Positions 7,301-16,473 of a stretch of 45,123 nt of DNA are shown here, one piece after another. Source of the stretch: Cyclobacteriaceae bacterium (GTDB lineage Bacteria > Bacteroidota > Bacteroidia > Cytophagales > Cyclobacteriaceae); contig JAAUQL010000041.1 in the NCBI GenBank assembly GCA_012033595.1, forward strand, positions 1 through 45,123, read 5' to 3'. Made by a program: the position numbers and the translations under genes. Below the pieces are notes generated by a model. It was not told where the DNA came from. It made no database searches and saw nothing but the letters and a program-made list of their open reading frames with translations. Numbering within the stretch: the first letter of the stretch is position 1; every line of letters begins with the position of its first letter.

Positions 7301-10212
7301 AAATATCCCCAAACGGTATTTACGCCCGAAAATTGCAGGAAAAGTTGCCCATTTGACGGAGGTGAAACCTTTTCGAAAACCGCCAGATTACTAATGTTAT
7401 TGATACATTCCAGACTAATAGACGTATTGTCAAGTGTATATTTGGTTTTTTTGCTCCCTGAACCCGATCTGGCTCCCAGTATTTTAAAAGTATAGTATTT
7501 ATCTGGATCCAATGATTTAAGAGATACTTTACCGGTTCCGGAGGTGTAAGCCGTATATCTTGCTATGCTCGAAGGAAAAACTCCCCCGTTGCCATAAGTG
7601 GCACTATTGTCAGCAACTTCATTTATTAACGAGTACTCTGCTCCATTGTAAGCTATAAAGTCATAGCTTGAAGAGATACCATTTATATCTTTTATGTTAC
7701 TTAGTTCTCTACTTTGATTAATCGAATTAAAACCAAGTTCATTCCAGGTACTCAACCCCGCAGAAGTATTGGTTTTTGTTGCATTTAGATTGAAAACTCT
7801 ATCCGGCACAACTCCTTCATCCAACGCTTTAGTAATAAAAGGAATCGTAAAAACTGCATTTGTATAATTTGGGGATAGTTCTGTGTCAAAGGCTATGATT
7901 GCTAATTTATACTTAGTATTTCTGAAAAGCGTCCCTATTTCAAATGTTTCAGGCGATCCATTTGTGCTATAACTACCGGAATAAAGCGAATTACCAGCTT
8001 TTATATCTTCAACGGTCGGGAAAAAAGAATCGTCGTATAAACCCCACAATATGGTACCCTCTTCATCGATGTCAAAGGATATTTTTACATATCCCGATCC
8101 AACATCCTCTAAAAATGGTTCTAGCTCAAATACAGGAGGATCAAAATCCACCTCTCTTAATGTCTGGGCAACTACACTAATTGGGTCAACACTTACATTT
8201 ACCGGTTCGGAATCGTCTTCTGCAAAGACCCAAACTTTATAGCTTGTAGATGAACTTAAGTTGCTTATGGATATGGTGGTTGATGAGTTGGTTCCGCTTC
8301 CAAAAAAAATCAAGCCTTGCCCCAGGCCGCTTTTAATTTCATCAATCGTGGGAGAATAATTATTTTGGTAGGAAGCATAATAAAAAGTTCCCGGCTCATT
8401 AAGTTCTACATTCAGATTAAAAGAATGGTCGGTTATATTGTCAATTGAAGGAGTTCCATTGATAAATTGAGGAGGAAAAATATCTACAATGCCAATCCCT
8501 TTTACAAACTGCATCATCCAATCATAAATATTGTCAGATTCAGCAATATTCCCATAAACAATATGCTTTAAATCTTGATGATTAACCCCGGTGAGCATCC
8601 TTAATTGTGACGGTTGGCTTGGGGGCGGAACACAACTATTTATTGCATTCACCATGTTTATCGAATGGTCGATATTAATAGTGCTATCCGCGTCTCCATG
8701 CCATACCTGTGTAGGTATCTCATGGAGGCTACATGCAAATTGGGATGCTTGGAGATTAATTCCGAAATATTGATTTGTGAGATCGGTTGATGCTGCCATG
8801 GGTATCAAAGCAGTTACCACTTCAGGATGTGCAATTGCATATTGCCATGCAGCTTGTCCGCCTTCAGAAAAACCAGTTAAATAAACCCTATTTTCATCTA
8901 TCTTATAGACTGATTTGAGATGATTAATAAATTCATTTATCAAATCTAAATTCCAATATTCATAGTCCGTTCCACCGACGTTTGAAAGTTGATGTGGCGA
9001 TACGATCATTAGCGGGAAGTTTTGTCCTTGGTGCGCCAGGTAGGCCGGAGAACCATACCCTTCCGGACCTAGTAATTTTGTGATATCTCCGTCTTTTTCT
9101 TCTTTCCCGTGCAAAGAAACGAGCACTGGCCTGTCGTCTGGTTGACTGTCAAAGTCTTGAGGATAGTATATATAGTAATCTAGTGTTCCGCCATTATTTA
9201 AGGTATAAGTAAAATTTTGCTCTTGCTGCGTATTCGATAGTGGCTCTTTGTCCTCAACAGTAAGTACAAAGTTTTTCAAATCCTCGTTGCCATCAGAATC
9301 TATCGCCTTTACCGTTATTGCATAAATACCAGCATCAGAAAATCCCGGACTGAAAGAAATTCTGCCTTCCCCCGAATCGACAAAATCATAAGAAGCAAAA
9401 GAAGGGAGTCCTGATACTTCAAAAGTTACGGTATCGCCAATAGTATAGTATTTGGTGGCAGACAGCGTTTTGTTAAAAATGACTGTATGTCCAGCATTAT
9501 TTACATGAATGTTATCAGCATTGTAATATGATAGAATTTTATAGTTGGTAAAATCAGTCAGGTAATCATAGGTATTGACTATATCAGGCGAATAATGTGA
9601 CTTGATATATTCAGCTTTAGTAAACATATGCTGCCTTTCACTAAGGGTAGAAAAATTTCGCGGCTGCGTAGTATGGAAAATAATCTTAACACCATTCGCT
9701 TCGGCAATAGCTTTGATAGCATTAAAATTATTATAGGTTTCTTGATCTGCAAATCCACTGGCAAAATCATTGGAAGGTAGATTGACGATGATAATATCCG
9801 GATCATAAGTTAAAGCTTTCGTGATATTAACTTGTTGATCAGGCCTTGGCCTACCGGAAATACCCGGCACAAAACCTGTTTCTCTAAATTGATATGATGT
9901 ATATCCCCCAACAGATAGGTTTTGTACAAAGCTACCGGGCACATGGTCATATAGGAATTGTCTGTACTGAGTGACCCATGCCATGTTGTTTGTAGATCCG
10001 GAGCCGACTGCAGTCGAAGATCCTAAAATCACAATCCTTGGATTATTGATTTTGAGGTTGTTATCGTTATCTACTGCATTAAAAACTACGGAATAGGCTG
10101 AGCCCTCTTTAAGTATTAAATCATTAATATTTTCAAGAAGAGGACGTGAAAATTGCGAAAAAGCTGTTAAGCAAGTAAATGCCAACATCAGTGACATGTA
10201 AAAACGCTTCAT
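4327..10212 (-). CDS. Giant T9SS-secreted dual esterase: SGNH hydrolase + alpha/beta esterase + Fn3 array
   Basis: This 1961-residue protein begins with a signal peptide (MKRFYMSLMLAFTCLTAFSQ). Residues about 55-250 look like an SGNH/GDSL hydrolase: VILGSSTAVG with likely nucleophile S66, NLPSND as block III, and DNIHVNNAGH as the Asp-x-x-His block. Residues about 320-580 are an alpha/beta hydrolase resembling feruloyl esterase/PHB depolymerase (LVSLHG, GFSEGG with S449, HGDADSTI, GVNHQDL). Then come two Fn3-like domains, an unrecognised domain at about 804-980, seven Fn3 domains introduced by xPPSxP linkers (about 985-1680), a second copy of the unrecognised domain (about 1688-1863), and a T9SS type A sorting domain in the last 80 residues (FSIYPVPTSD, IYNLKG, GAYIIKI). 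It is probably exported to the cell surface or medium to remove ester groups from a polymer. The gene is A/T-richer than its neighbours. The substrate is unknown. Confidence 0.85.
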   Translation of the reverse strand: MKRFYMSLMLAFTCLTAFSQFSRPLLENINDLILKEGSAYSVVFNAVDNDNNLKINNPRIVILGSSTAVGSGSTNNMAWVTQYRQFLYDHVPGSFVQNLSVGGYTSYQFRETGFVPGISGRPRPDQQVNITKALTYDPDIIIVNLPSNDFASGFADQETYNNFNAIKAIAEANGVKIIFHTTQPRNFSTLSERQHMFTKAEYIKSHYSPDIVNTYDYLTDFTNYKILSYYNADNIHVNNAGHTVIFNKTLSATKYYTIGDTVTFEVSGLPSFASYDFVDSGEGRISFSPGFSDAGIYAITVKAIDSDGNEDLKNFVLTVEDKEPLSNTQQEQNFTYTLNNGGTLDYYIYYPQDFDSQPDDRPVLVSLHGKEEKDGDITKLLGPEGYGSPAYLAHQGQNFPLMIVSPHQLSNVGGTDYEYWNLDLINEFINHLKSVYKIDENRVYLTGFSEGGQAAWQYAIAHPEVVTALIPMAASTDLTNQYFGINLQASQFACSLHEIPTQVWHGDADSTINIDHSINMVNAINSCVPPPSQPSQLRMLTGVNHQDLKHIVYGNIAESDNIYDWMMQFVKGIGIVDIFPPQFINGTPSIDNITDHSFNLNVELNEPGTFYYASYQNNYSPTIDEIKSGLGQGLIFFGSGTNSSTTISISNLSSSTSYKVWVFAEDDSEPVNVSVDPISVVAQTLREVDFDPPVFELEPFLEDVGSGYVKISFDIDEEGTILWGLYDDSFFPTVEDIKAGNSLYSGSYSTNGSPETFEIGTLFRNTKYKLAIIAFDTELSPNYTNAVFTIPFITKALDEGVVPDRVFNLNATKTNTSAGLSTWNELGFNSINQSRELSNIKDINGISSSYDFIAYNGAEYSLINEVADNSATYGNGGVFPSSIARYTAYTSGTGKVSLKSLDPDKYYTFKILGARSGSGSKKTKYTLDNTSISLECINNISNLAVFEKVSPPSNGQLFLQFSGVNTVWGYLTALVVEEYNKLEGDITPPSAVPGFQINTESQTGNPMLSWQPSDEPDLGGYAIYRAEGDLYSNGQLEFLLQNNVSSSSFIDSTLNEGIEYFYWIVVLDQSGNYSDISDKVSFTKQPSNPLLPPTSLLLSANSLSISLSWVPSESIAVTSVNVYRFIPGEIPQLIQSVDPSVTSFEDHSTLYNIVYSYFLTAVDENLNESSPSETKEAFLLELIEYPSIPDGLSVYLSAPSQATVYWQPGGTAGISHYDIYRSQTSFMTIGDAQRIGNNIIENQYLDTGLFSETNYYYGVVAINKNNDVSGLSEIVEIVTPDIQAPSAPQNVNLTSELNAIHLTWAASNSIDVNHYNVYRDDAQLPAISDEFLIDTSTFDVLLFIDQIVDEEKTYYYLVTAVDDAGNESVPGNSVSGQSLNITPPSAPVNISARLNASNQIELSWDANIETDFHGYSIWRSQAAFSATSEAEGIASYVTEVVYVDTSVQNDTQYFYGITAVDIADNFSGLSEVISMTTADGIPPSPPDGLLINVVGSSLVLTWNPSTEEDVLAYNVFVSTVSNDSEILDNQVATIAKDDPLVYELALSPAEEGVVYYFMVSATDDSGNQSLPGNISSAFLPNITPPSAPENISARLSAINEINLSWNKNIESDFAAYTVYRSTMPNVLTISENVIGITAANQFTDENLEFNTSYYYRLTAKDSNNNESSTSLEVGATTGIESVEPKIVKVLKLNATNSTVKSGLSEWNDIVFPIPIQTTRRYDLKDSLGQNTSAYLILYNGLNGSTVINVADNGLTLDGGVFPNKIARYVAYTTGNCKMSLKGLNPSSIYQLEFLCGRSGSGSRKTRITVNGENKIIESINNKNNTLLFESVSANSNGDIEFSFGISNDTWSYFNGVIIREYEENANLRIAKSVKQSMEIKAIDFSIYPVPTSDILYLQGEINPLKEYYINIYNLKGNLIYSQSLENQLDNGINVNYPNGAYIIKIVDDQGNSIEKRFIVSK
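5432..5473. repeat. 42-bp repeat inside the Fn3 array, copy 1
   Basis: This 42-bp stretch matches 6035-6076 with a single substitution. On the minus strand it encodes the NITPPSAPxNISAR linker between neighbouring Fn3 domains. Such near-identity at the DNA level inside diverged domains points to recent duplication or gene conversion of Fn3 units. Confidence 0.7.
6035..6076. repeat. 42-bp repeat inside the Fn3 array, copy 2
   Basis: Second copy of the 42-bp Fn3 linker repeat, 603 bp from copy 1, which is a multiple of three and equals two Fn3 modules. One base differs from the copy at 5432-5473. Confidence 0.7.
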
Positions 10213-10668
10213 AGGTGGTGTGGTTAAAAGTACTGGTACCGTAATAAAAAGTTATGTTTAATATACGCTTTCAGATCGTATCCAGCAAGGCTTGTAGAAC
10301 TTATTTATTGAAGGACTGTTTTGGGCAATGAAAGTCCGTTTTTTCGAAAAGAAAAAGGCTGAGATTAATAAGTATTTTTTGACTAAGGTGAATGTTTATG
10401 TTTTGATCAAACCAACAAACTGCCGATGCTGACTGATTCCCAACCTTATATTATACTCAATCAATCTGGAGGCTTGATTTTTTAACAAATTCTCACTTTT
10501 GTATTGCACGATAATAGGCACACCAATAAATTCTCCAATTTTAACTAATGAATGTACCCTTAAGTCAGCGCAGCAAGTCATCTAAAACCTCCAGGAACAA
10601 TTTTATGTAAAAAGTTAAACGTTCATTGAAGTCTGACAAAAAGAAATAGTGCCTCCAAGTGGCATCTG
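10213..10668. other. Intergenic region, no convincing gene
   Basis: About 456 bp between the T9SS gene and the glycosylase-like gene. A 61-codon minus-strand frame at 10396-10581 has no recognisable motif and I do not call it. The stretch must hold the promoter of the T9SS gene, but I see no clear TAnnTTTG box. Confidence 0.4.
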
Positions 10669-11347
10669 TCATCCGACCAGCTCACCAATTTTTCGTACAT
10701 ATTCCCGGATAAATTCTGCCTTTCTTTTTAGCCGGTATTGCATGATCCAGCGTGGATGTGGCAATGCTTCGATCTTGGCAAACAAATGGTACTTTTTGTT
10801 GAGATATTGGAGATATTTGAAATTTTGCCCCATGCCCATGCATAAGGCGTGTTGGCGCAAGCCTCCCATTTCTATTTGCTGTCGCATATATTTGACCATA
10901 TATGGTTCCAAAAAATTTCGAAGCTCTACTCGATCATAATAATTGATATTGATCCCGTCTTTCACAAAGCCCAGCGGTGAGACACTGGTAAAAAAACACT
11001 TTTGCATAGTACGCCTCTACGCCTCCAAATGCGTCGATCATTTCATATACGAACACGGAAGATAGCTCCTGACGCTTGGGTAAATCATTGGCTATTAAGC
11101 ACTTTTCTTCCAGCCTGATCGGATCGGTAAAGGGCACACCTGTGACGCCTGCACCAAAGCGACCCGGGTTAATGCCTATCAGGAATAATCTCGGATGTTG
11201 ATCGTTGTAATACTTTTCGTAAAACTTGCCCGAAAGGGAATAGGTAGCAGGAATCTTGAAAGGATTGAGTATTTCCACTCCTCCGGGCAAAGATTCCGGA
11301 AAGTCTAGCTGGTCGATGAAGGTGAAATATTTTTGATAAAAGGTCAT
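10669..11347 (-). CDS. Uracil-DNA glycosylase-like protein (DUF4918 type), one frameshift
   Basis: The protein resembles the uracil-DNA glycosylase superfamily members of Bacteroidota known as DUF4918 or single-strand-selective UDG-like. Visible features are LFLIGINPGRFGAGVTGVPF, the usual motif 1 region of the superfamily, and LPHPRWIMQYR near the C-terminus, where the family carries its conserved H-P. The frame is broken at the A7 run 10990-10996: removing one base joins EAYYAKVFF to TSVSPLGFVKDG and gives 226 codons including stop. The start MTFYQKYFTF is the first in frame. DNA repair is the likely role, but activity on uracil is inferred from the fold alone. It lies in the same orientation as the DUF1015-serA-serC group, about 150 bp downstream of it. 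Confidence 0.7.
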
Positions 11348-11503
11348 GGCTTCAAATTAGATGTTTTTTCGCAGGCTAAATGCCTTGCAGGGATACGGGT
11401 TATCATCGAATTGATACGTGCTTTGGTATGGACATTAAAAAAAATGAGGAACCTTCGTGCGGAAAATCCCTCATTTTAAATTCTAATCAATGGTATGACC
11501 AGG

Positions 11504-12744
11504 TTATTTCAAACTATGCACAACCAATCCACTTCTGAGCTTAGGTTCAAACCATGTGGTTTTTGGTGGCATGATGGCACCACTATCGGCAATGTCGATC
11601 AGCTGTTGCATGGAGACAGGAAACAGAGCAAAAGCCACTTTCATTTCTCCGCTGTCCACTCTTTTTTCTAACTCACCCAATCCGCGTATGCCCCCTACAA
11701 AGTCTATTCGCTTGTCGGTGCGCAGGTCTTTTATACCCAGAATGGGCTCCAGTATTTCTTTGGATAAAATGGTGACATCGAGCACACCAATGGGATCGCT
11801 GTCGTCGTAGGTATCGGCATGGGCGGTTAATGCATACCAGACACCATCTATGTACATACCAAATTCATGAAGTTTGCCCGGCTTGGCCTGCTCCCTACCC
11901 AGCAGTTTCAAATCAAAACTTTTTCTCAATTTATCCACCAGTTCTTCTTTGGTATTGCCATTCAAATCTTTCACTACGCGGTTATAATCGATGATGGTGA
12001 GTTGATTGTCGGGAAAATGAACTGCAAGGAAGTAATTAAATGCCTCGTTTCCGGTGTATGCTTTATTTTCGTCACGCAGGTCTTGTCCGACCAGGGCAGC
12101 CGCCGCTGTCCGATGGTGGCCATCTGCCACATAGGTGGCCGGAAGTTTTGCGAACTCGGATATGATTTTATCTACCTTTTCGTCATTGACCACCCACAAC
12201 TCATGGCGTATCCCGTCTTAGCGCTAAAGTCATATGCTGCCTCTCCGGCAACAGTCGCTTCTACGATTTCATCAAGCGCAGCCGCGGCAGGATAAGCAAA
12301 AAATACCGGTTCGGCATTCATCTCCGAAACACGCACGTGCTTTTTCCGATCCTCCTCCTTGTCGGGTCTGGTGAGTTCATGCTTTTTAATCACATTGTTA
12401 AAGTAGTCATCGATAGCTGCCGCGGCCACAATTCCTGCCTGCGATTTGCCATTCATGGTGAGGCGATAGATGTACAGGCATTCCTTTTCGTCCTGAAAAA
12501 ATACCCCGTTTTCCACGAACAGATCAAAGTTCTCTTTACCCTTTTTATAAATCTCAGGCGCATATGGATTTTGATCTTCCGGAAAATTGATCTCCGGCTT
12601 AACTACATGCAAAAATGAATATGGGTTGCCTTCGGCTTCTTGTTTTGCCTCGGCAGTGTTGAGCACGTCATACGGACGGCTAGCGACAAGTTGTACTTTC
12701 TCCTTCACAGGCCTCAGCCCGCGAAATGCTTTGATTATAGCCAT
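11504..12744 (-). CDS. DUF1015 family protein, one frameshift
   Basis: Conserved protein of about 413 residues when corrected, the usual size for DUF1015. Typical family segments are visible: MAIIKAFRGLRP at the start, RPYDVLN, YLYRL, ADGHHRTAAAA in the middle and VDFVGG near the end. The frame is broken near the C3 run at 12212-12214: one added base gives TGIRHELWVVND and 414 codons including stop. I take the start at 12744 (MAIIKAF) rather than the longer frame because the upstream codons are not family-like. The gene sits directly downstream of serA and serC, an arrangement seen widely in Bacteroidota, so a link with serine or phosphoserine metabolism is plausible. Its biochemical activity is not established to my knowledge. 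Confidence 0.8.
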
Positions 12745-12846
12745 TATATTTTTGTTGTTAGTGTATGTTTGATGCTTGTACGGTGGGTGCTGATTGTTGT
12801 TGATTGCACTTTTCTCAACCAACAACAATCAACGATCTGTCAACAG

Positions 12847-14022
12847 CTACTTACGTGGCTGAAGCAACCTTACCATAATGATTCCTGAGATTTCCCTTAT
12901 TTTTTGCACCACGGCATCGGATATTTCTCCATCAATATCAATGATGTTGTAGGCGATATCTCCTCGGTTTTTGTTCAACATATCGGCAATGTTGATGTTT
13001 TCGTCTGCCAACACGGCAGTAATGTTACCGACCATTTTGGGCACGTTTTTGTTGGCGATGATCAACCTGCGTCCGCCATTTCTTGGCATACCGCAATTCG
13101 GGAAATTCACCGAATTCTTGATATTTCCATTTTCAAGAAAATCCCGCACCTGATCGACCACCATTACGGCACAGTTCAACTCCGATTCGGGCGTAGATGC
13201 TCCCAAATGCGGAATACTGATTACTTTGTCATTTTTGAGTAATTCTTCATCAGGAAAATCGGTGACAAAATTGGCCACTTTGCCCGATCTGAAGGCTTCA
13301 AAAAGATCCTGGACATTTACCAGTCCGCCGCGCGCAAAGTTCATAATGCGTACGCCATCTTTCATGATCTGAAATTTGCTTTTATTGATAAAGTTTTCTG
13401 TGCTTTCTATTAGAGGTACATGCAAACTGATATAATCTGACTGGCTCAGCAGGCTATCGAGGCTAAGGGCTTTCTCCACATTTTTGGACAGTCCCCATGC
13501 CGAGTCGATAGAAATATAGGGGTCGAATCCGACTACGCGCATGCCCAGTGCTTCGGCAGCATTGGCCACCAACATGCCGATGGCACCGAGACCGACTACA
13601 CCGAGGGTTTTGCCTTGCAGCTCCGGCCCCACAAAGTTAGACTTGCCGGCTTCTACCAACTTAGGCACTTCACTTCCCTGGCCTATCAGGGTTTTGCACC
13701 AATTAACACCCTCCACCAGGTTGCGGCTCGACAGGAGCATAGATGCGATCACAAGCTCCTTAACGGCATTGGCGTTGGCGCCGGGGGTATTGAACACCAC
13801 GATGCCCTTTCCGGTGCAATCTTCGATCGGAATATTATTTACCCCTGCTCCTGCCCTGCCTATGGCTTTGAGCGAAGTAGTGAACGCCATGTCGTGCATC
13901 TTGGCACTGCGCACCAATATGGCATCGGGAGCAGAAAATTCAGAGGCGACTTCATAGTCATTCATAGGAAATCGTTGCAATCCTTCAGAATCTATTTTAT
14001 TTAAAGTCTGTATCTTATACAT
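12847..14022 (-). CDS. serA: D-3-phosphoglycerate dehydrogenase
   Basis: This 391-residue enzyme oxidises 3-phosphoglycerate to 3-phosphohydroxypyruvate with NAD, the first step of serine synthesis. It has the substrate-binding domain, a Rossmann fold with VVGLGAIGM, and the catalytic set expected of D-2-hydroxyacid dehydrogenases: Arg in NFARGGLV, Glu in DFPDEELL and His in IPHLGAST. The last 75 residues form an ACT domain (NVPKMVGNITAVLADENINI), the usual site for serine feedback. It starts 21 bp after serC and precedes the DUF1015 gene, consistent with one transcript. Confidence 0.95.
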   Translation of the reverse strand: MYKIQTLNKIDSEGLQRFPMNDYEVASEFSAPDAILVRSAKMHDMAFTTSLKAIGRAGAGVNNIPIEDCTGKGIVVFNTPGANANAVKELVIASMLLSSRNLVEGVNWCKTLIGQGSEVPKLVEAGKSNFVGPELQGKTLGVVGLGAIGMLVANAAEALGMRVVGFDPYISIDSAWGLSKNVEKALSLDSLLSQSDYISLHVPLIESTENFINKSKFQIMKDGVRIMNFARGGLVNVQDLFEAFRSGKVANFVTDFPDEELLKNDKVISIPHLGASTPESELNCAVMVVDQVRDFLENGNIKNSVNFPNCGMPRNGGRRLIIANKNVPKMVGNITAVLADENINIADMLNKNRGDIAYNIIDIDGEISDAVVQKIREISGIIMVRLLQPRK

Positions 14023-14042
14023 GATGGTGGTGGTTTTAAAAA

Positions 14043-15125
14043 TTACTTATTTCTCAATTCAAATTCCTTCATAAACGCTACCAGGGACTTAACCCCTTCC
14101 TGAGGCATGGCATTGTAGATGCTGGCACGCATGCCACCTACCGTCCTGTGTCCTTTTAGCGTTTTCAGACCTTTGGCCGAAGCTTCTTTGATAAATGTCG
14201 CATCCAATTCGTCGCTCCCTGTCACGAAGGGCACATTCATGGTTGAGCGGGAGGCGGGCTCTACGGTAGCTTTGAAAAGCGATGAATTATCGAGGAAGTC
14301 GTACAACCACCCGGCCTTTTCTTCATTGATCTTTTGCATGGCAGCTACCCCACCTCGCTCCAGCAGCCAATCGAAAACCAGACCTGCAATGTAGATGGCA
14401 TAGGTGGGCGGCGTATTGAACATGGAGCCGTTGTCGGCGTGGGTTTTGTAATTGAACATGGTCGGGGTGATGTCCATGGCTTTGCCAATCAGGTCTTTGC
14501 GCACAATCACGATGGCTACACCGGCAGGGCCGATATTCTTTTGTGCCCCGGCGTAGATCAGACCAAATTTGGAAACATCGTACACCTGAGCCAAAATATT
14601 CGACGACATATCGGCCACCAAGGGCACATTGCCCACTTCGGGCAGCGATGGAAAGGTGGTGCCATATATGGTGTTGTTGGTAGTGATGTGTACGTAATCA
14701 GCCTCCGGGTCAAACATGTCTTTGGTGACTTTGGGAATATAGCTGAACGTTTTGTCTTCCGAAGAAGCCACCACATTCACCTTGCCATATCGCTTAGCTT
14801 CGGCAATGGCCTTTTTAGACCATTCGCCAGTATGGATATAATCCGCTTTTTTGCTTTTTGAAAATAGGTTGAGCGGCACCATCGCAAATTGGCTCGATGC
14901 CCCACCATGCATAAACATGACTTCGTAATTGTCGGGCACTGCCATCAGTTTGCGGAGGCTGGCAATGGCTGCATCGAATATCGCCATATAATCTGACGAC
15001 CGGTGGCTCATCTCCATCACCGACATTCCTGTCCCTTTATAATCTACTAAATCTTTTTGTGCCTTTTCGAGCACTTCAACCGGCAATGTAGCCGGACCTG
15101 CGGAAAAATTAAAAACTCTGGACAT
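14043..15125 (-). CDS. serC: Phosphoserine aminotransferase
   Basis: This 360-residue PLP enzyme converts 3-phosphohydroxypyruvate and glutamate to phosphoserine and 2-oxoglutarate. The N-terminus VFNFSAGPATLP, the GGASSQFAMVPLNL segment and the PLP-lysine motif AGAQKNIGPAG identify the SerC class V aminotransferase. Near the C-terminus, GHRTVGGMRASIYNAMP is also typical. It is the first gene of the serC-serA-DUF1015 set, on the minus strand. The length is normal and no frameshift is seen. Confidence 0.96.
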   Translation of the reverse strand: MSRVFNFSAGPATLPVEVLEKAQKDLVDYKGTGMSVMEMSHRSSDYMAIFDAAIASLRKLMAVPDNYEVMFMHGGASSQFAMVPLNLFSKSKKADYIHTGEWSKKAIAEAKRYGKVNVVASSEDKTFSYIPKVTKDMFDPEADYVHITTNNTIYGTTFPSLPEVGNVPLVADMSSNILAQVYDVSKFGLIYAGAQKNIGPAGVAIVIVRKDLIGKAMDITPTMFNYKTHADNGSMFNTPPTYAIYIAGLVFDWLLERGGVAAMQKINEEKAGWLYDFLDNSSLFKATVEPASRSTMNVPFVTGSDELDATFIKEASAKGLKTLKGHRTVGGMRASIYNAMPQEGVKSLVAFMKEFELRNK

Positions 15126-15561
15126 TTGAATGGTATTTGAAAGTGATTAACAAGAAATGCGAATCGAAACAGAGGCCGATGAGCACGACGGGATATGGCC
15201 TGATTTTGAGACCGATACCGTGGCCGGACAGCACGAACAAATACAGCAAACTGGAGATCCAAAAAGGAAGGCGCTTGTAGAAAAATTTGCCGTGGTGGCT
15301 GTTGCTAGTAGCTGCTTTGTGATCATTGCTTCTTTGTTGGGCTTCGAAAAAAAATAGTTCTTCAAGCCGTTTTTCAATTGACAATGCGAAGATGAACCAT
15401 AATCCTGAAAGATTCAAGGTATTTTAAAATAACCTTATAGGAGGTGCTTTGCTTTTTTACAAAATCAACCATGCTTTTCCCTTACGGGAAATAAAAACTC
15501 CGGCAGAAACGCCCTTTCACCATAGATTGTTTGCCAATCCTTTTTTCTGTTTCAACGCATG
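15126..15561. other. Intergenic region, no convincing gene
   Basis: About 436 bp between the App1-like gene and serC. Overlapping frames exist on both strands (for example 15157-15357 plus and 15109-15417 minus) but none has a family-like sequence. I see nothing I can name; it should contain the serC promoter. Confidence 0.4.
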
Positions 15562-16473
15562 CTATTGAAAAGTGATGAAGGGCACCTTGAATTCGGTGAA
15601 CTTATCCTTATACCCCAAAATAAGCTTGTCATTTTTTATATAATGTAATTTCCGGATCATCACTCCTTTGATCCTGTCGGTAAACTGTGACACTACTTCA
15701 TGGTATATTTCCATATCCTTTTGCCCACTGTCGCCCACGAGTATAAACTTCTTGTCAGGATAAAAACGCAACAGAAATGCAATGCTGTCCATCTTGTGAC
15801 TGCCGTGGGTTTTCCCCGAACTCACCAGGTCTTTAAAACCCCGCTTGAGGTTTTGAAGGAAAAAGACCCCTTTGGGAAGGTTTTTGATCGAAAAAAAATC
15901 TATCAGAAAATCATAGAGATTCCATTCGCTATTGGAAACATAAAAAAAATCGCGTGGATGACTAGAATCGTTCATGTCCTTTAAATACTCCAACCAGTGG
16001 TCGAGCATGGGAATAGTCTTGCGAGAATGGGCATTTTTGAACAATTGCAAAGATACTTTGCGGAGAAACCGGGTACTATGCGACACGAGCAGGGTATCGT
16101 CAATATCTGAGATTACGCCCGTCTCATGACTTCCCGAAAGATAAAACTCACCCTGAAATCGCTGATCGTTTCGTTTCCAATATAACTCGTAGCTATGCCA
16201 GCCGGGTTCAAGGCCATTGTGTGTTAGCTCGCAGGTAAAAAAGCCCTTGTTGTTGGTTCTCACCCTGTTGGTTGTGCCATTCACCGTCACATCTACCACT
16301 GTGAGCTTTACCGGTCTGACGCGAAAGCGACGGATGGTCTGCCTGAAGTTTTTACGACGGCCATGACCTTCCTCCACTAGCTTCACTTTGTTCTTTTCAA
16401 AGGCATGTCCCGAAATTATGACCTTCTCATCATTGGCTATGCCTCTATATCCTACGATTTTTGTTTTTGTCAT
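15562..16473 (-). CDS. App1-like phosphatase domain protein (DUF2183)
   Basis: About 303 residues from the chosen start MTKTKIVGYRG. The N-terminal half is a beta-rich domain with NNKGFFTCELT, and the C-terminal half is the DUF2183/App1 catalytic domain with the haloacid-dehalogenase-type motif SDIDDTLLVSH and a later ILVGDSGQKDMEIY motif. Yeast App1 is a Mg-dependent phosphatidate phosphatase; bacterial members are little studied, so a phospholipid or phosphoester substrate is inferred. The longer frame reaches 16503 but the extra ten residues look non-coding. The gene is isolated, with long non-coding stretches on both sides. Confidence 0.8.
   Translation of the reverse strand: MTKTKIVGYRGIANDEKVIISGHAFEKNKVKLVEEGHGRRKNFRQTIRRFRVRPVKLTVVDVTVNGTTNRVRTNNKGFFTCELTHNGLEPGWHSYELYWKRNDQRFQGEFYLSGSHETGVISDIDDTLLVSHSTRFLRKVSLQLFKNAHSRKTIPMLDHWLEYLKDMNDSSHPRDFFYVSNSEWNLYDFLIDFFSIKNLPKGVFFLQNLKRGFKDLVSSGKTHGSHKMDSIAFLLRFYPDKKFILVGDSGQKDMEIYHEVVSQFTDRIKGVMIRKLHYIKNDKLILGYKDKFTEFKVPFITFQ

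Noticed and set aside
10396-10581. 61-codon minus-strand frame upstream of the T9SS gene
   Set aside because: No recognisable motif, no neighbour linkage and the length is compatible with chance in A/T-rich DNA.
15109-15417. Possible small membrane protein near serC
   Set aside because: Frames on both strands overlap, none has a family-like pattern, and the hydrophobic stretch is in only one frame with no supporting context.
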